64,000 bases of DNA from Pocillopora verrucosa (GCF_036669915.1 NC_089316.1:24697993-24761992); one strand, 5' to 3'; numbered from the stretch's first letter, positions 1 to 13,162 are shown. Program-made: numbers and translations. Notes: generated by a model from the letters alone, not told the origin.

Positions 1-265
1 AACAGCCAGGTGAGATGAAAATCAAACTGAGGATGTACATAGGACGAATTGTGAATTTTCTAGACACCAATAATACGTTAGTGGGTTAGCAATTGATATT
101 TGGTCGCCTGTTTATCTGCAGATTAGAGAGCGATTGAAAAGGAAGATGAACATCGTTTTCCCATCTGCTGCAGATCATGGAAACTCTGCGAAGAAGAACT
201 CACAAGTTAATCCAATTGATGCCGGCGAAGTGTGTGCAGTAAAATTGCAGTCCTTCAAAGAATAG
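1..265 (+). CDS. Gene 0: adhesion GPCR, 3' end only (partial)
   Basis: The window opens in the last codons of a TM7 exon (1-9, ending NSQ before a gtgag donor). The terminal exon is 122-265 and starts after a ctgcag acceptor. It encodes a 47-residue cytoplasmic tail beginning IRERLKRKMNIVFPS and ending at TAG 263-265. The tail matches the last exon of gene A (11859-11951), and both introns and downstream DNA are also alike, so this is the end of a recently duplicated receptor. Gene A stops 17 codons earlier because its sequence reads TGA where gene 0 reads CCA. The receptor body lies upstream of the window, so its ectodomain type is unknown. The family call rests on this homology to the complete neighbours. 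Confidence 0.8.
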
Positions 266-1459
266 CACAATACAATATTCAGTGATCCAATTTAAACGAC
301 TTTTGGTGATAACGTTCTCCCATCTTCAAAAAATGAAAACTCCAAAAGGAAAAGCTCACGGGTTATCTCAGTGATGTCGGTGATGTGTAGGCAGATAAAT
401 AGTAGTCTTAATATGAGTTGGAATAATAATCAGCGTAAATAACTGGATTCAAAAGAACGAAAACGAGAGTCGATTGTCTAAAATCGTATCGCACATTCAA
501 GTCTCACTTGTTTAACACTAATACACATTTTACTGTATTCCCTTTAAACCACTGTTGACTAATATTTAATAACGACCCACATTTTGAGTACACAAGGTAA
601 TACTAAGCTGCTTGTGAAAATACCAAATACGATCGTTCTTTTGTGATAGCAGAAGTAAGTTTTAAGATTTATAATTAATAAGTGAATTAAATCAACAGAT
701 CAATTAATAAATAATTGAAAACGAGTGGATGAATGATATATTTTAGTAATCTGGTATATTTGTTCGCATAACGAGGCACATTGTACCCTTTCGAGTCAGA
801 AAGTGAATTTTGATCAGTTTGGATTAAAATCGTTGTATTAAAAAGCAGTGTAACAATCTTCTACTTTCCCCATGGAAGAATCTCACTGAGTTTTGATCAG
901 TGCTTAGAGTAACACTGTATAACGCAAGCAGAGCTGCAAATTTTTATTAGCCCTGTTCTCTAAAATCCTTACAGGGTGGAAGAGAGGGGAAGGGTTTTGA
1001 ATCTATCTTAACTACCTCCCATCCGCTCTCACTCCCATAACCCCATCTCCTCAGGGAGAGATTCTAAGACGCCCGAGAAGTCCAATGACCCTCTTGAGTG
1101 AGTGTTTATGTTGCTCTGTTATGTTTTTTCCCGTTTTGTTTGTTTGTTTGTTTCTTTGAAAATGAAGCCACTGCCATAGGCGTGAATTCTAAAGAGGTGC
1201 ATGACATAAAATATTCTGAAATGCTAAATAGTCCTTTCCACCGCATGATTACGAGCTCGTTAGATATAAATTAACGCCACTTTACGTAGGGTGCGCGCCG
1301 GATATTCGTAACGACGACACCCCCACTTGCCCCCTCCTTTCAAAAGGGAGGAGGGGGGGTACCTAGTGAGACCTAGCTACGCCCACCTATTTTTTTATCC
1401 TCTCGTTACGTTAAAAAGAGGATAGACGAGATATCAAAGCTTTGTAGGGATTCTTTAAG
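1..1459 (+). repeat. Segmental duplication, copy 1 (receptor 3' end and flank)
   Basis: This block aligns nearly base for base with 11738-13162. It covers the end of the TM7 exon, the last intron, the tail exon and about 1.2 kb of downstream DNA. Shared landmarks include the aattaataaataattg stretch (about 700 and 12467) and the gaggatagacgagatatcaa stretch (about 1420 and 13120). Similarity stops near ttctttaag at 1459. Good conservation of non-coding DNA indicates recent duplication or gene conversion. Confidence 0.9.
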
Positions 1460-3755
1460 AGAGGTTGTCAGTAATTATCGAGAATCCGGCGACAGAAGCA
1501 AAAAGTCAACTTTTTTTTTATTTATTCCAAAAGACACTTTTGGTGAATCGTTTTCAAAAGTAATATTCAAAAGTTCCAGCGAGTTTTTAATTTGGAAAAA
1601 AATACGAAAGTTAGAAATCGGCCAAAACGTACCTAATTTGCGTCATTTCTATTGGGCTTTTAGTGCATTTTCACAACGCACGCACAAGACGACTAAAAAT
1701 TATCTTGGATTCATTTTTTCATAAGTTGTTTTTCATCCCTTGGAGTAGCTTTGCAACTATATTTCATCTCCAACTGAACTTTCTTTCGTTTGTAACCACC
1801 CGCGTAAAGTACACTATATTTTCTATTCCGTTTGTACGCTGAATTTTGCTATATTTCACACGACCATAACATCGAGGGTATAACAATGTACATAAAATAA
1901 AAGAGCTCTTTTCGACGAGAAATTCTTCGTGTTTATCATGCAAAATATTATTTTTGGCCCGTGAAAAGCAAGCGCGCCAGACCAAAATATATAGCGTGCA
2001 TTTTCACGGAGTTAGGCCATTTTTCTTGCTGTACTCCTACTGCAAATCGCACGCTATTAGGACAAAACTCGACGTGTTTGGTCTCTACTTCAGTTTTGAT
2101 TCATTTAAATATATTAATTTGAACTTAAAATTAACCTACCTTTATTGTTAAGTGAACAAACCACCGTTTTAGGAAAAAAAATGTCGCGTGCTTGTTGACG
2201 TTCAAGTTCCCGAGCGTAACAATTTCGGCTTTTCCAGAACGCGGATGACGGGAAACTCTGCCCCCCTTATTTGAAAGGAAATATCAATAGCCCCATAACA
2301 TTCATAAACTGCGCCATGTTTCCAGAAAATAAGACTGGAAAATGATTTTTCCACTTTCCACCATCAAGAAATTCCAAGTAGAAATAGTATTTGTAGCGTG
2401 ACCGCGTGACCTTTCATGAGAAGTAAAAATTGTTTTTGGTTTTTTTTTTTTTTAAGGCAGTGAACACAGTTGTATATGAAGATATTTCTTTTTCATGATG
2501 TAGTTATTTTCGAGTCAAATAGGCGTATTGCGAGCCTTTCCTCAAGCGATAAGGTCGACAGGGTACGCCGATACTAAGGTGTCGTTGCCGGACGACAATT
2601 TGGACTCGGCTGATTCGATTTTTTTTTTTTAACAACTTTATTCGCTCAAGTTACTCCAAACTCCTTAACTCACCTTGTTTTTTATCTCACACATTATTTT
2701 TTTATGATGTTATTATTTTCGAGTCAAATAGGCGTATTGCGAGCATTTCCTTAAGCGATAAGGTCGACAGGGTATGCCGATACCAGTTGTGTCTTTAGGT
2801 CTTCGAACGCATAAAGTCGGCCTTCCCTACAAAATCTTCCTTTTCCCACGCGGGTTAACAATAACGACCAGTCTGTTACCATATTTCGCTTGACTATGAT
2901 CCCTAAAGTCTAACACTTAAGATATCTTCATTGTTACTCAAATAATGATTTTGTTATATTGGCGACGAAAACAGCGAACACTTATATCCAACGAATCAAT
3001 TTCTAACTCTGTAAGTTTTTGAAGTCAATCAACTAATTAAGCTTTGGTGAGCTATTATCTCCATTTATTGCTCTAAGAAACGACAAACGTCACATATTTT
3101 GTCAATAACACCTTCTGGTGCGTGGCACGTGTAGGTGAGATCTACCGTTCTGCACTACTTAGCGAGCACCGTTAGAAAAAGCGAACAAAAAAATATATCT
3201 TCATGATACACATATTACAAGTGGAGACGTAATTGTTTCGAAGCAACTCCTAGTGCTCTTAAAAAAACCTAATTCGGGGTTAAATAAACAAAGAGTGGCA
3301 ACTGTCAGTAATTGATAGTGGCATTAAAATGAATAAAACCCGTCACCACAAGTTGATATCTTTAGCCTAAGGCTATTTCATTCAAATATGCACTATTTTT
3401 CGCCAAGTATTGTGTCCCATGCTAAGCTATTGGAAAAGCTTTAAAATTCGAATGAAACATCTGCTTGAAAAGTTGATTTCATTTCTGTCATATTTTTTAT
3501 GTAAGTAAAAAGGCTTACTACGACTACATTTGGGCAGAAATACCTGACGAAAATAATTTGCATGGCAATCCATTTCCCGTTGTGTATGTCAACACTGAGT
3601 AAACGGCTTGTTCTTTCCAAAAGGAGTATTATCACAAGCCTTGCATTTGTATTGGCAAAGGATATTTCGGACCGATATCCAGCCACTGACAATTTTCTAG
3701 AAGGTTGCATTTGGTTCAGCTTACAGGAACTAAACTCATCCAACGGAAAAAAATA
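1460..3755. other. Intergenic spacer between gene 0 and gene A
   Basis: I see no supported gene here. The short ORFs at 1764-2151 and 3441-3756 lack homology that I recognise and sit in AT-rich DNA. The stretch holds an 80-bp local duplication (2495-2574 and 2704-2783) and presumably the promoter and 5' leader of gene A just upstream of 3756. No clear TATA box was identified. Confidence 0.5.
2495..2783 (+). repeat. Direct repeat pair, 80 bp each
   Basis: The blocks 2495-2574 and 2704-2783 are near-identical. Both contain ttttcgagtcaaataggcg and gcgataaggtcgacagggta. They are separated by about 130 bp of unrelated AT-rich sequence. No coding potential is apparent. Confidence 0.85.
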
Positions 3756-6700
3756 ATGATGACGAGAAGCTGCCAGTTGTGGGGAACACTCCTGTTATCA
3801 ATAACTATGTTGAGTGAGTACCAAAGTTTCTTTTAAAAGATTGATTTCATTTAGAATGCATCCTACGCGCGCTCCGAGGAGTCCATCTTAAGGCTGCCCT
3901 TTGAAAAGTCTCCGAAATAAAATTGAGCGCGAGCAAAGACCGTTAAAACTTAGAATAGTTTTAGATTAGGCGATCCTTGGTGGCAGGTGGCCACGCAGGC
4001 AATTTTTTTTGGAAGCCATGACGAAATATTTTAGGGGATCTACTTCAGGGAGCCATTTAACCTATTTATTATTGAGAAACAGGCTTAAAGCTTGTTCAAA
4101 CTCGTGGGTCTATCATGAAAAAGTAAAGCTTTTGAGAAAACATGTAAACGGCGATGGGATATTTTAAGCCGGGATTTTTTTTTTCCAATTTATAGATATG
4201 CAAATTCTGCAATGACTAAACAGAAAGCTAAAAGTTAGGTCGCCTCTCACCTTTCACAAACTACCGAGCCTTGCAGCTTAACGATACTATTTCAAGTCTT
4301 GTAAGTCTTGTTTTCTCCTTGGCAATTTTATATGATTCAGTTTTTCCTAGGTATTTAATTTATCATTGATCTGTAAACAATATCTGAGGAGCAAACGTCG
4401 TTATGCAGAAATATTCTTTACACCCAGGGATGCCCTTATGTATTTATCAATTCCTAAGCTGCAAAACGTAGTTATGGAAAGAAGGCTCACTCTTTAATCT
4501 TAGAGGGGCCGCTTATTTTTGCAAAAAATAGTAATAACATATCAAAAAAAATAATAAATAAACCGAAATATGGATAAATTAATATAAATAAATGGTTTTA
4601 ATAATACAAAATGAGATAAAATACTGAGATATATCTCACCTATCTAGAAAGTTACATAAAAGGCTCTCGGTTTGAACGAACTGGTGTACACAATCAATCT
4701 GCTGTAATGTTGGCTTCCATGAAAATTATACTCAGCAGTTTTTATGTAACCGTGGTGTAAAGTTGTTTATTTGCACAACGAAGGTCTTGCGATATCTCTG
4801 TATTTTTCATAACTATCGTCATCATTATTTTCGTATTTAGTTTCTTATATTTTTGGTTCTCTTCTTTTTTTTTTTTTGTTGTCTCAGGTTTTGAGCTGGG
4901 CGGTGAGGTTTGCGAAAAGGCTAAATGTAACTCGAGATGTAAAAATCATGGCCATCATTGTAATCTGCTCTGGAATTGCAGCGGTGTTAATTATAATTGT
5001 TGTATGAACTGCGAGGGGAAAGGGTGTAAACAGACGTGCAATACTGGAGTAGAGGTATGTGAAATGAATCTAGAATGTAAAGGTGACGATTGTGACCAAA
5101 CCTGCATGGCTAACACGTGTGAACTGAACTGCAGCGGGAAAAATTGTAAAAAACAGAGGTGCCTTAAAGAAGGCGGACTTGCATGTGAAATGGATCTAGA
5201 ATGTAATGGTCAGGATTGTGAACAAATCTGCAACGCTCATAAATGTAACCTGAACTGCAGCGGGAGAAGTTGTAAAAAACAAAAGTGCAAAGGTAAAGGA
5301 GATGTATGCGAAATGCATCTAGAATGTAACAACCAGGATTGTGAACAAATCTGCGAAGCTAAAAAATGTAACCTGACCTGCAGCGGGAAAAAATGTAAAA
5401 CGCAAAATTGCACAAAAAACGCAGAATGCAATAAGCGATGGAATGCTAACGATTGTACACAGATGTTTGATGGTCACTCCATCACCTCAGATTCATACAT
5501 GTCGAATATTGTGACATCTATTGGGGCTTCAACGATACGAGTGTTCACGACTAAAATTTCAACAGGAGATGAAACAGAAGCTTACAGTGAGTACAATAAT
5601 AGTTTGAATACTTAAGACAATCTTTTTTGCTTTACAAAGAAAGTGTTTAATATTCTAAAAAAAGAAATGCAAAATATTTTATTTCAAAATTCGTTGCGCC
5701 CTACCAAAATATCAATTTTATTTTGACAATTCAATTTTCTTCAACATTCAGCTTTGTTGCAATCAATGTCGCAGTCACCTTTATCATTAATCTCACCTTC
5801 ACCATTACTATCATCTTCATCACACTCACCATCAGCAGCAATATTACCAGCAGAGGCATCAGCATCTCCATCAACACTATTACTATCATCATCAAAGCCA
5901 GCAGCAACGTCAGCATCAGCATCAGCTTCAGGATCATCATCAACAGCATCATCGGAAGCAATATCAACAGCAAGGGCATCTGCATCGTCATCAGCACTAT
6001 CACCATCATCATCAAAGCCAACAGCAACATCAGCATTAGGATTATCATTAGCAGCATCGTCGCAAGCAATATCAACAGCAGCAGCACTATCATCATTACA
6101 GTTATCATCATCGGAAACATCGACAGCAGTATCATCATCGTCTCCGTCTCTACGGACACCTCTGTCATCGACACTGGGAGTAATTAAGAATCTGGTAGGC
6201 AAAGTATTTCTCTCAAGCTTTTTATTTACAACATCGTTGTTCTCAACGTTATTTTCTTCTTTATCTCAGGCAAATGATTCTGTTTCCAAACTAAAAGGAG
6301 AAGAAATCAGTAGAATCATGTCCTTGATGGTATGAATTTACTACTCGCTTATCTTCTGTGATTAAGCCACCAAGTATATATGAACTACGCAATAATCAGA
6401 AAGAATGACCAGTGCAATGCAACATTCTCTAAGCTTGAAAAAAGCTTTGAGTTCATTCAAACAAGAGCAAACAAAACTATACCATTATCGCCATCGCCAT
6501 CATTATCATTATCATTATTATAGTTATTATAACGTTATCATCTTCACTATCGTTACTATAATCGTTTCTAAGACATGAACTGGCATGAATGAAACAATTA
6601 ATTCCCGAACAACTCCAACTCCTTGAACGAGTTCTTGGACACTTCTTTAACTTGTGCACATGCCACACACCATTTGGCTATCTTTCTGGATTTTTTTTCA

Positions 6701-8987
6701 TTCATTCATTTGTGGTCTAGTTTATTTCTGTATCAATTTTTTTTTTATATAATCTAACTAGGAGTAGACGAAATACCTTTACCTCAAACTGTTTTGTTAA
6801 AATGTCCGACTGCGATCAAGGGTTCTGCGGTTCAATTCTAATGAAAGTCAAATATGTTATTTGACTGACATGGATCCAAATTTCTAGCATCTTACATTAA
6901 CAGATATATTTAATGTTATTACAGGAGGCTATACGGATTTTTGAAGACTTCATCACCAGTATCCAAATCCTCCAAAAATCTCTTACCAAAAAAGAAATCG
7001 AAATAATGAGAAATTCCATCCTCAAGGTGGCAGTCGCCTTGGAGGTATTCGCCCTTAATTATGGCAAACACCAAATGATTGGAGCGAATTCTTCAGTGGA
7101 GATAAACAGCCAAAAACTAGGTGAGTCAGAGCATGATCAATTCTGCGGATTTGAAATAATCCACTTCTTGTTTATCGACTGACACAATGAGCAATGACTT
7201 GATAGCTGATTTGAGGATTCAACTTTTTTTAAAGGAACCTGCTGATCAGCGCTGTAGCCAGATCAAGCCGGTTCATCCCTCCCACTGACCATTTATTTTT
7301 ATCAATCATAGTGATTATGGACGATTATTTAGGTCATTAGTAAGCTGAAGAGCGTTAAAACCTCAACTTTCCGATGCCTTGATGATTTATAGAGGATTTT
7401 GCTTTTTAGAAGATTATGTAAGGAACATAGGTTTCCAACAAGTCTAATTATCATATTGGGATTATGACTTAATTTCGGACCAACACGAAAAATATTTCTT
7501 CGAAAATGTGTTAATCTTAATTTTGTCTCTATTTTTTTTGTTCATCAGTGTTGGCTATACAAAAAACCTACCGCAAAAATGCTAGTGACTTTTGTCTTGG
7601 GAAACAAGAACTGCAAACGAGCCTGGATATTTCTTCTAAAAACCTTGCCAACAACGGTTTGTATCGATATCAGTTTTGAAATCTTTGATATGCCGTGACA
7701 AAGCACAATTTTTTATTCCTCTCCAAGTTTTTGACGTTTTTAAATACATCTACAAATACATACAAGTTTGTTTGTTTGTTACATAATCTGTATGATTCAG
7801 ATATCCGCATTGGCAACTTGTATTTCTTGTTGTGATGATGTAGCCTGATTTTTTAAATTTTTTTCTACTTTTTTAGTATCAGTGGTTGTTGGGATCGTGT
7901 ACAAGGATCTCCATGACGTATTAATAACAGATCAACCATTCAGAACTATAACGGGCGCCACAAGGTGAGGTTATCCCCCTACAGTTTCTCAATCAAATGC
8001 CCCTTTCATCGAAAAAATAAATCTGTTTAATACTGGTTTTCTATATCCTCCGAAGGTATTTGGACTCGTGGATAACTGCCGTGGCTTTAGATCCAAAACC
8101 AGAAAAATTACAAGAGAATGTCATCTTAAGGTTCAGAAATCTGAAGGTAAGAACACGATCAAAATCAGTATCAATTGTTTACATTGTGGTATTTATTCCG
8201 AGTATATGATTTTAATGTTTATATTCCGAGTACAGATTCTTGAAGGAGAGAAGAAATGCATGTTTTGGAGCGGCTCAAGTGAAAGGTAACAGCTGGAATG
8301 TATTCCTGTTCCAGGAGTATTTGATTCTTCTTTCTCAAAATATGAAGAAAAATGTAATGAATATTATACTTAAATGGGTGTTTTTCTGGGTTTACTATTA
8401 GCCGTCAATAATTTCTCACTCGACTTTGATGAGCCATCGAAACTTTCCTTACGTTCTAAATAGACTTCTTAAGGTTAATCTCTTTCTTCTTTAAATGAAA
8501 GCATTGATTTGTTGAATGTTATTTTTTTTCTTGGGAGATTTTGTTGTTGCTGTTTTTCTTTTTTCTGTTTCCATAGCTATATCTAGATATCCATTGCTTT
8601 TAGATTCATTCCATTTATTTTAGTTATACGTTCATTGATTTGTTTGTTTGCATCATTGTGTTTGTTTGTTTCTGTGTTTCTAGCCTTGCTTGTTTCCTTG
8701 TTTATTTTTTCACCTAAGTAAGGGTGTATTAATGTTTGACGAGTCTATTTAAGATTTGTGCCAAGCCCGAATATCAATATCATTAGTATACCACTTGCCT
8801 CAGTTTGAAAGTGCTGACGGTGATCACTCAAAGGCAAATCCATTAGTGACAGGGAGATGTGGAGAAAAGCCAAATTCGAAAGTACTCAACGATGTGTGGA
8901 GGTTATGAAGTCGGTGAAAGTAAGACAGAAATTAAACCTATCGGTGCCCTGATAAGTTTTTTTAAATTGTTCTTTTGATCATCATCA

Positions 8988-9025
<38 letters not shown>

Positions 9026-11951
9026 TATCACTTTATTATTTTCAGCTCAGACAGATTTTCAGGAAAAGGATGCCATATGGTTACATCGAAAAGCAACTCA
9101 GAAGAATCAGTTTGCAGCTGCAATCATTTGACTCATTTTGCTGTCTTACTTGACTACAACGGCAGCCCAGAGGTAATGAGTTTATTGTCACCTTACCTTT
9201 AGCATTGGTAATAGAATTTCGTTGGATTAAGTAAAAAATTTGCTGTCTCCTTATCTCTCTTCACAGCTCACAGAGGAAGACAAAACTATTCTGGAAATTA
9301 TTACCTACCTTGGACTGAGTCTTTCCATCTTCGCAATTCTTTTGACAATTATTCTATATTCCTACCTCACGTAAGTACTGTAACCATACGCTTAAAAAAC
9401 CAAGTCTTTGCACGAACTTAAAATCTTTTAGGGCTTAGAACAGACAAGTTCTAAAAAAAATAGATCATATTAAAAGGTATATTGAAAAAATAAAATAATA
9501 ACGAATAAAGATGATTAAAATGTAATAGAGATTAATTAAATTTACGTGCGAGAGCGGGTAAGATGTCTAAATTAGTACAGTACAAAATTAATAGAATACC
9601 TTGTCAGATATGTTTCTGTCTTGTCTTTGATTTTTTTTTCCTGTTTGTTGGTTAGTTTTTTTTTTACTGCTTGCTTATTTCGATAGAGATGTATGGCAAC
9701 CTCTGACTCAAATACGACTGAGTCTTTCTGTGTCCCTCGGAGCTGGACAAATAATCTTTCTCGCCGGCATAAACGCCACAGAAAATATGGTAAGTGTTTT
9801 ATTTATCTATTCATGGTTTATTTGCTTTTTAGGGGCTTAAAAGATTCTTTAGAAAATAATATGAAAAACCTAAAAAAACTCTTTTTTCTCTCTCGCAGGC
9901 TCTCTGTGTCCTAGCAGCAGCTTTCATGCAGTATTTCCTGATGGTAGCTTTCTGCTGGATGCTGGTGGAGGGAATTTATTTCTTTCTGTTTGTTGTGAAA
10001 GTTTATAACATCAACACCAAGATGCATATGTATCATTTCATATCATGGGGTATTTATACTTCACTTATTGTAAATTGTTGTAAGATACTGATTCGGAAAC
10101 GCCTCAAATTGGACGTATGACTTCTCGAGTCGCGCTAACTTCCTTCTTCTTATGTTTAGGTTTACCCGTCATCATGGTTAGCATTTCAATAGGCATCGCC
10201 GCTGGAAAAGATGGAATTAAAAGCTATACCAGTGAAAAATAGTATGAGAAACAGTCAATAATGAAGCTGCAGTTTGTTCTCTCCTTTTCCTCTTCTCTCT
10301 CTTTCACCCTCCCTCTCTTTTCATTTAAATAATCAGCATTTCACGATTCATTGCTGCTTCTGAGATCTCTTTTTAGTTTTCCATCATCATCCCATTTGTT
10401 TTCTCTGAGAGTTGTCTTGTTTTATTGTGTTGTTATGTTTGATTTGTGTCGTGCTGCGAAGATTATTCTCAGGACATTCATTTTTTATGTACTCGTCTCC
10501 AGTTGCTGGCTGTCCTCAACAAACAACTTGATCTGGATCTTCGTCACATTTGTAGCTTTCATTGAAGTTGTGAGTCTCTGATTAATTGACGCCTCATTAA
10601 TATTGTTATCATTGTTATTACTATTATCGGTAATATTATTGTTATTTCCTATACCAGGACTACCTATCATTAGAGATTTTCATTACCAAACGTCTACCGT
10701 CTTTCAAGAGAATATCAACTCCAATTAATATTCCCTTGTGTGTGAACCAAATAATAGCGTGGCGCAGCACAGGCTTCTCTCTCGCCCATTATAGCGACGC
10801 AGGAGTGCGTTGGCGAGAGAGTTTAATTTTTTATGAAGATTCAGACTTTTCTTTTTTCAAACGCTCGCAACAAGACGAATGACAATTTTCCTGTTGTCGG
10901 TTATGTACTTTATATTATTTGCTTTTTTCAGCTCAACATTTTGATACTTGTCCGAGTAATAAAGGAGATGAGCACATTAATGCAACCCACGGGGGAAGAC
11001 AACCATACACAGCAGATACGGTAAATAATAGATAAATTTAACATTTATCAGATAATTGTGATAAACTTGATAAAATTCAGATAGGAAAGGTAAATAATAA
11101 CTGGTTTCTACACAGGCTCCTCTGGTAATGTGATCATATTGTTTTCGCATTTAGTTTAGCAGTATTTGTCTAGATTCCACTCTAGTTAGTCTGCGACGAT
11201 GAAGCAATACGACTTTGAAAAAAACAAGTTCATTCACGTGACTGAAAGAAACGGTTTATCGATGCTCATCATATGTTGCTGTCGTTATTCAGACTTGGCA
11301 TTAAAACATGCGCGGTGATGACCCCACTGCTCGGTGTCACCTGGCTTTTTGGACTTTTGTTATCATTACACAAAGCTTTTGCCTACATTTTCACCATTTT
11401 CAACTCTACTCAGGTAAGCTTTCAATAAAAATCAGCCGATAACTAAATTTTAGTCATCTGTTTACATACTTAAATGCTCAAAGTACTCTTTTATCTAAGA
11501 CTCTTTGACATTGGTCAGATGATATTGCCTATTCAAAATAATTTACCCAACAGCAGACAATCTTTATTGGTCTACAAGATATGCGACTTGCTCTAATTCA
11601 TTCTTTCGCCACTTTATTGCGGTTTCATCTCAAACGATCATACCTTTATCACTTTCTCATTCGGATTACAAGAGGTATAATACTGATATAATTATCTGTT
11701 CTAGGGAATCCTGATTTTCCTTCTTCACTGTGTGCGGAACGGCCAGGTAAGAGGAATATCAAACCGAGGATGTACATAAGGCGAATTGTGAATTTTCTAG
11801 ACATTAATAGAAGGTTTATGGGTCAGAAATTGATATTTGGTCGCCTGTTCATCTGCAGATTAGAGGGCGATTGAAAAGGAAGATGAACATCATTTTCCCA
11901 TCCGCTGTAGATCGTGGAAACTCTGCGAGGAAGAGCTTACAAGTTAATTGA
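3756..11951 (+). CDS. Gene A: adhesion GPCR, Cys-rich ectodomain + GAIN + 7TM
   Basis: Nineteen exons join in perfect phase into 923 residues: 3756-3813, 4888-5586, 5752-6194, 6270-6329, 6925-7120, 7549-7656, 7877-7964, 8056-8146, 8236-8285, 9046-9172, 9267-9370, 9687-9789, 9899-10049, 10160-10241, 10503-10569, 10932-11020, 11293-11413, 11705-11746, 11859-11951. A signal peptide (MMTRSCQLWGTLLLSITML) leads into Cys-rich repeats (about 25-210), a Ser/Ala/Thr-rich stalk (253-400), GAIN (421-640) and 7TM (641-893). The GPS has its four Cys and reads CSCNHL/THFAVLLD, so autoproteolysis at HL/T with a tethered agonist is expected from family knowledge. The second conserved GPS Trp is Phe (RFSGKGC). 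TM3 has FCWMLVEGIY and TM6 has PLLGVTWLFGLL, both typical of class B2. It is a predicted plasma-membrane receptor; ligand and G protein are unknown. Confidence 0.92.
5058..5429 (+). repeat. Three tandem Cys-rich coding repeats in gene A
   Basis: Units start at 5058, 5184 and 5307 (periods 126 and 123 bp). Each encodes about 42 residues of the form CEMxLECxxxxCxQxC, then CxLxCSGxxCK. DNA identity is high between units, including the tctagaatgtaa stretch. A diverged Cys-rich leader (from 4911) precedes them. I do not recognise a named domain. The even Cys spacing suggests a disulfide-rich, rod-like extracellular module. Confidence 0.85.
5752..6194 (+). other. Ser/Ala/Thr-rich stalk exon of gene A (low complexity)
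   Basis: This third exon of gene A encodes about 148 residues dominated by Ser, Ala, Thr and Pro. It is built from TCA and GCA codons and reads like a degenerate trinucleotide repeat. Such a stalk would be a mucin-like, probably O-glycosylated spacer between the Cys-rich head and the GAIN domain. The same low complexity leaves other frames open on both strands, including a long acidic antisense frame (5741-6202) that is not considered real. Confidence 0.75.
8980..9026 (+). repeat. ATT microsatellite in a gene A intron
   Basis: A run of ATT units lies within the intron just upstream of the GPS exon of gene A (acceptor at 9045). It may form part of the pyrimidine-rich region before that acceptor. 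Confidence 0.9.
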
Positions 11952-13162
11952 AGTGATGCAAGTGAAGTGTGGGCAGTATAATTGCAGTCCTTCAAAGAAT
12001 AACACAATACAATAACCAGTAATCCAATTTAAACGACTTTTGGTGATAACGTTTTCCCATTTGTAAAAAATGAAAACTCCACAAGGAAAAGCTCACGGGT
12101 TAATCTCAGTAATGTCGGTGATGTGTGGGCAGATAAATAGTAGTCTTAATATGAGTTGGAATAAAAAAAAAATTAGCATAGATATCTGGATTCAATAGAA
12201 CGAAAATGGGAATCGATTGTCTAAAATCGTATCGTACATTCAAATCTCACTTGTGTAACACTAATACACATTTTACTGTATTCCCTTTAAACCACTGTTG
12301 ACTAATACTTAATAACGACTTAATGATGATCCACATTTTGAGTACACAAGGTAACACTAAGCTAATTGTGAAAATACCAAATACAATCGTTCTCTTGTGA
12401 TAGCAGAAGTAAAAGTCGAGTTTTATGATTTATAATTAATAAATGAATTAAATCAACAGATTAATTAATAAATAATTGAAAACGAGTGGATGAATGATAT
12501 CTTTTAGCAATCTGGTATATTCGTTCGCATAACGAGGCACATTGTACCCTTTCGAGTCAGAAAGTGATTTTTGATCAGTTTGGATTATAATCGTTGTATT
12601 AAAAAGCAGTGTAACAATCTACTACTTTCCCCTTGGAAGAATCCCTCTGAGTTTTCATCAATGGTTAGAGTAACACTGTATAACGCAAGCAGAGCTGAAA
12701 ATCTTTGAATCTATCTTAACTAACTCCCCTCCGCTCTCACTCCGATAACCCCATCTCCTCAGGAAGAGATTCTAAGACGTCCGAGAAGTCCAACTACCCT
12801 CTTGAGTGAGTTTTTATGTTGCTCTGTTATGTTTTTGTCTGTTTTTTTCTGCTTGTTTCTTTCAATATGAAGCCATTGCCATAGGCGTGAATTCCAAAAA
12901 GGTGCACGACACAAAATCTTCTGAAATGTTAAATAATCCTCTCCACCGCATGATTACAAGTCTGTTAGATATAAGTTAACGCCACTTTACGTAGGGCGCG
13001 CGCCGGATATTCGTAGCGACGACACCCCCGCCTCACCCCTCCTTTCAAAAGGGGGGAGGGGAATACCTAGAGAGACCTAGCCACGCCCATCTATTTTATA
13101 TCCTCTTTTTACGTTGAAAAGAGGATAGACGAGATATCAACGCTTTGAAGCGATTCTTTAAG
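11738..13162 (+). repeat. Segmental duplication, copy 2 (3' end of gene A and flank)
   Basis: This is the partner of 1-1459. It covers the end of the gene A TM7 exon, the last intron, the tail exon and the downstream flank. Small indels occur, for example a shorter tract near 12700. The aattaataaataattg stretch near 12467 lies at the matching place in both copies and contains an AATAAA-like signal that could serve polyadenylation. Confidence 0.9.

Noticed and set aside
5741..6202. Long overlapping open frames on both strands, including an Asp-rich antisense ORF
   Set aside because: They arise from the TCA/GCA trinucleotide composition of the gene A stalk exon. Only one + strand frame joins neighbouring exons in phase.
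10236..10243. Apparent premature TAG after the TM5 exon of gene A (also near 19964, 42104, 56924)
   Set aside because: The TA belongs to the exon and the G begins the intron donor. The codon is completed as Tyr by the next exon.
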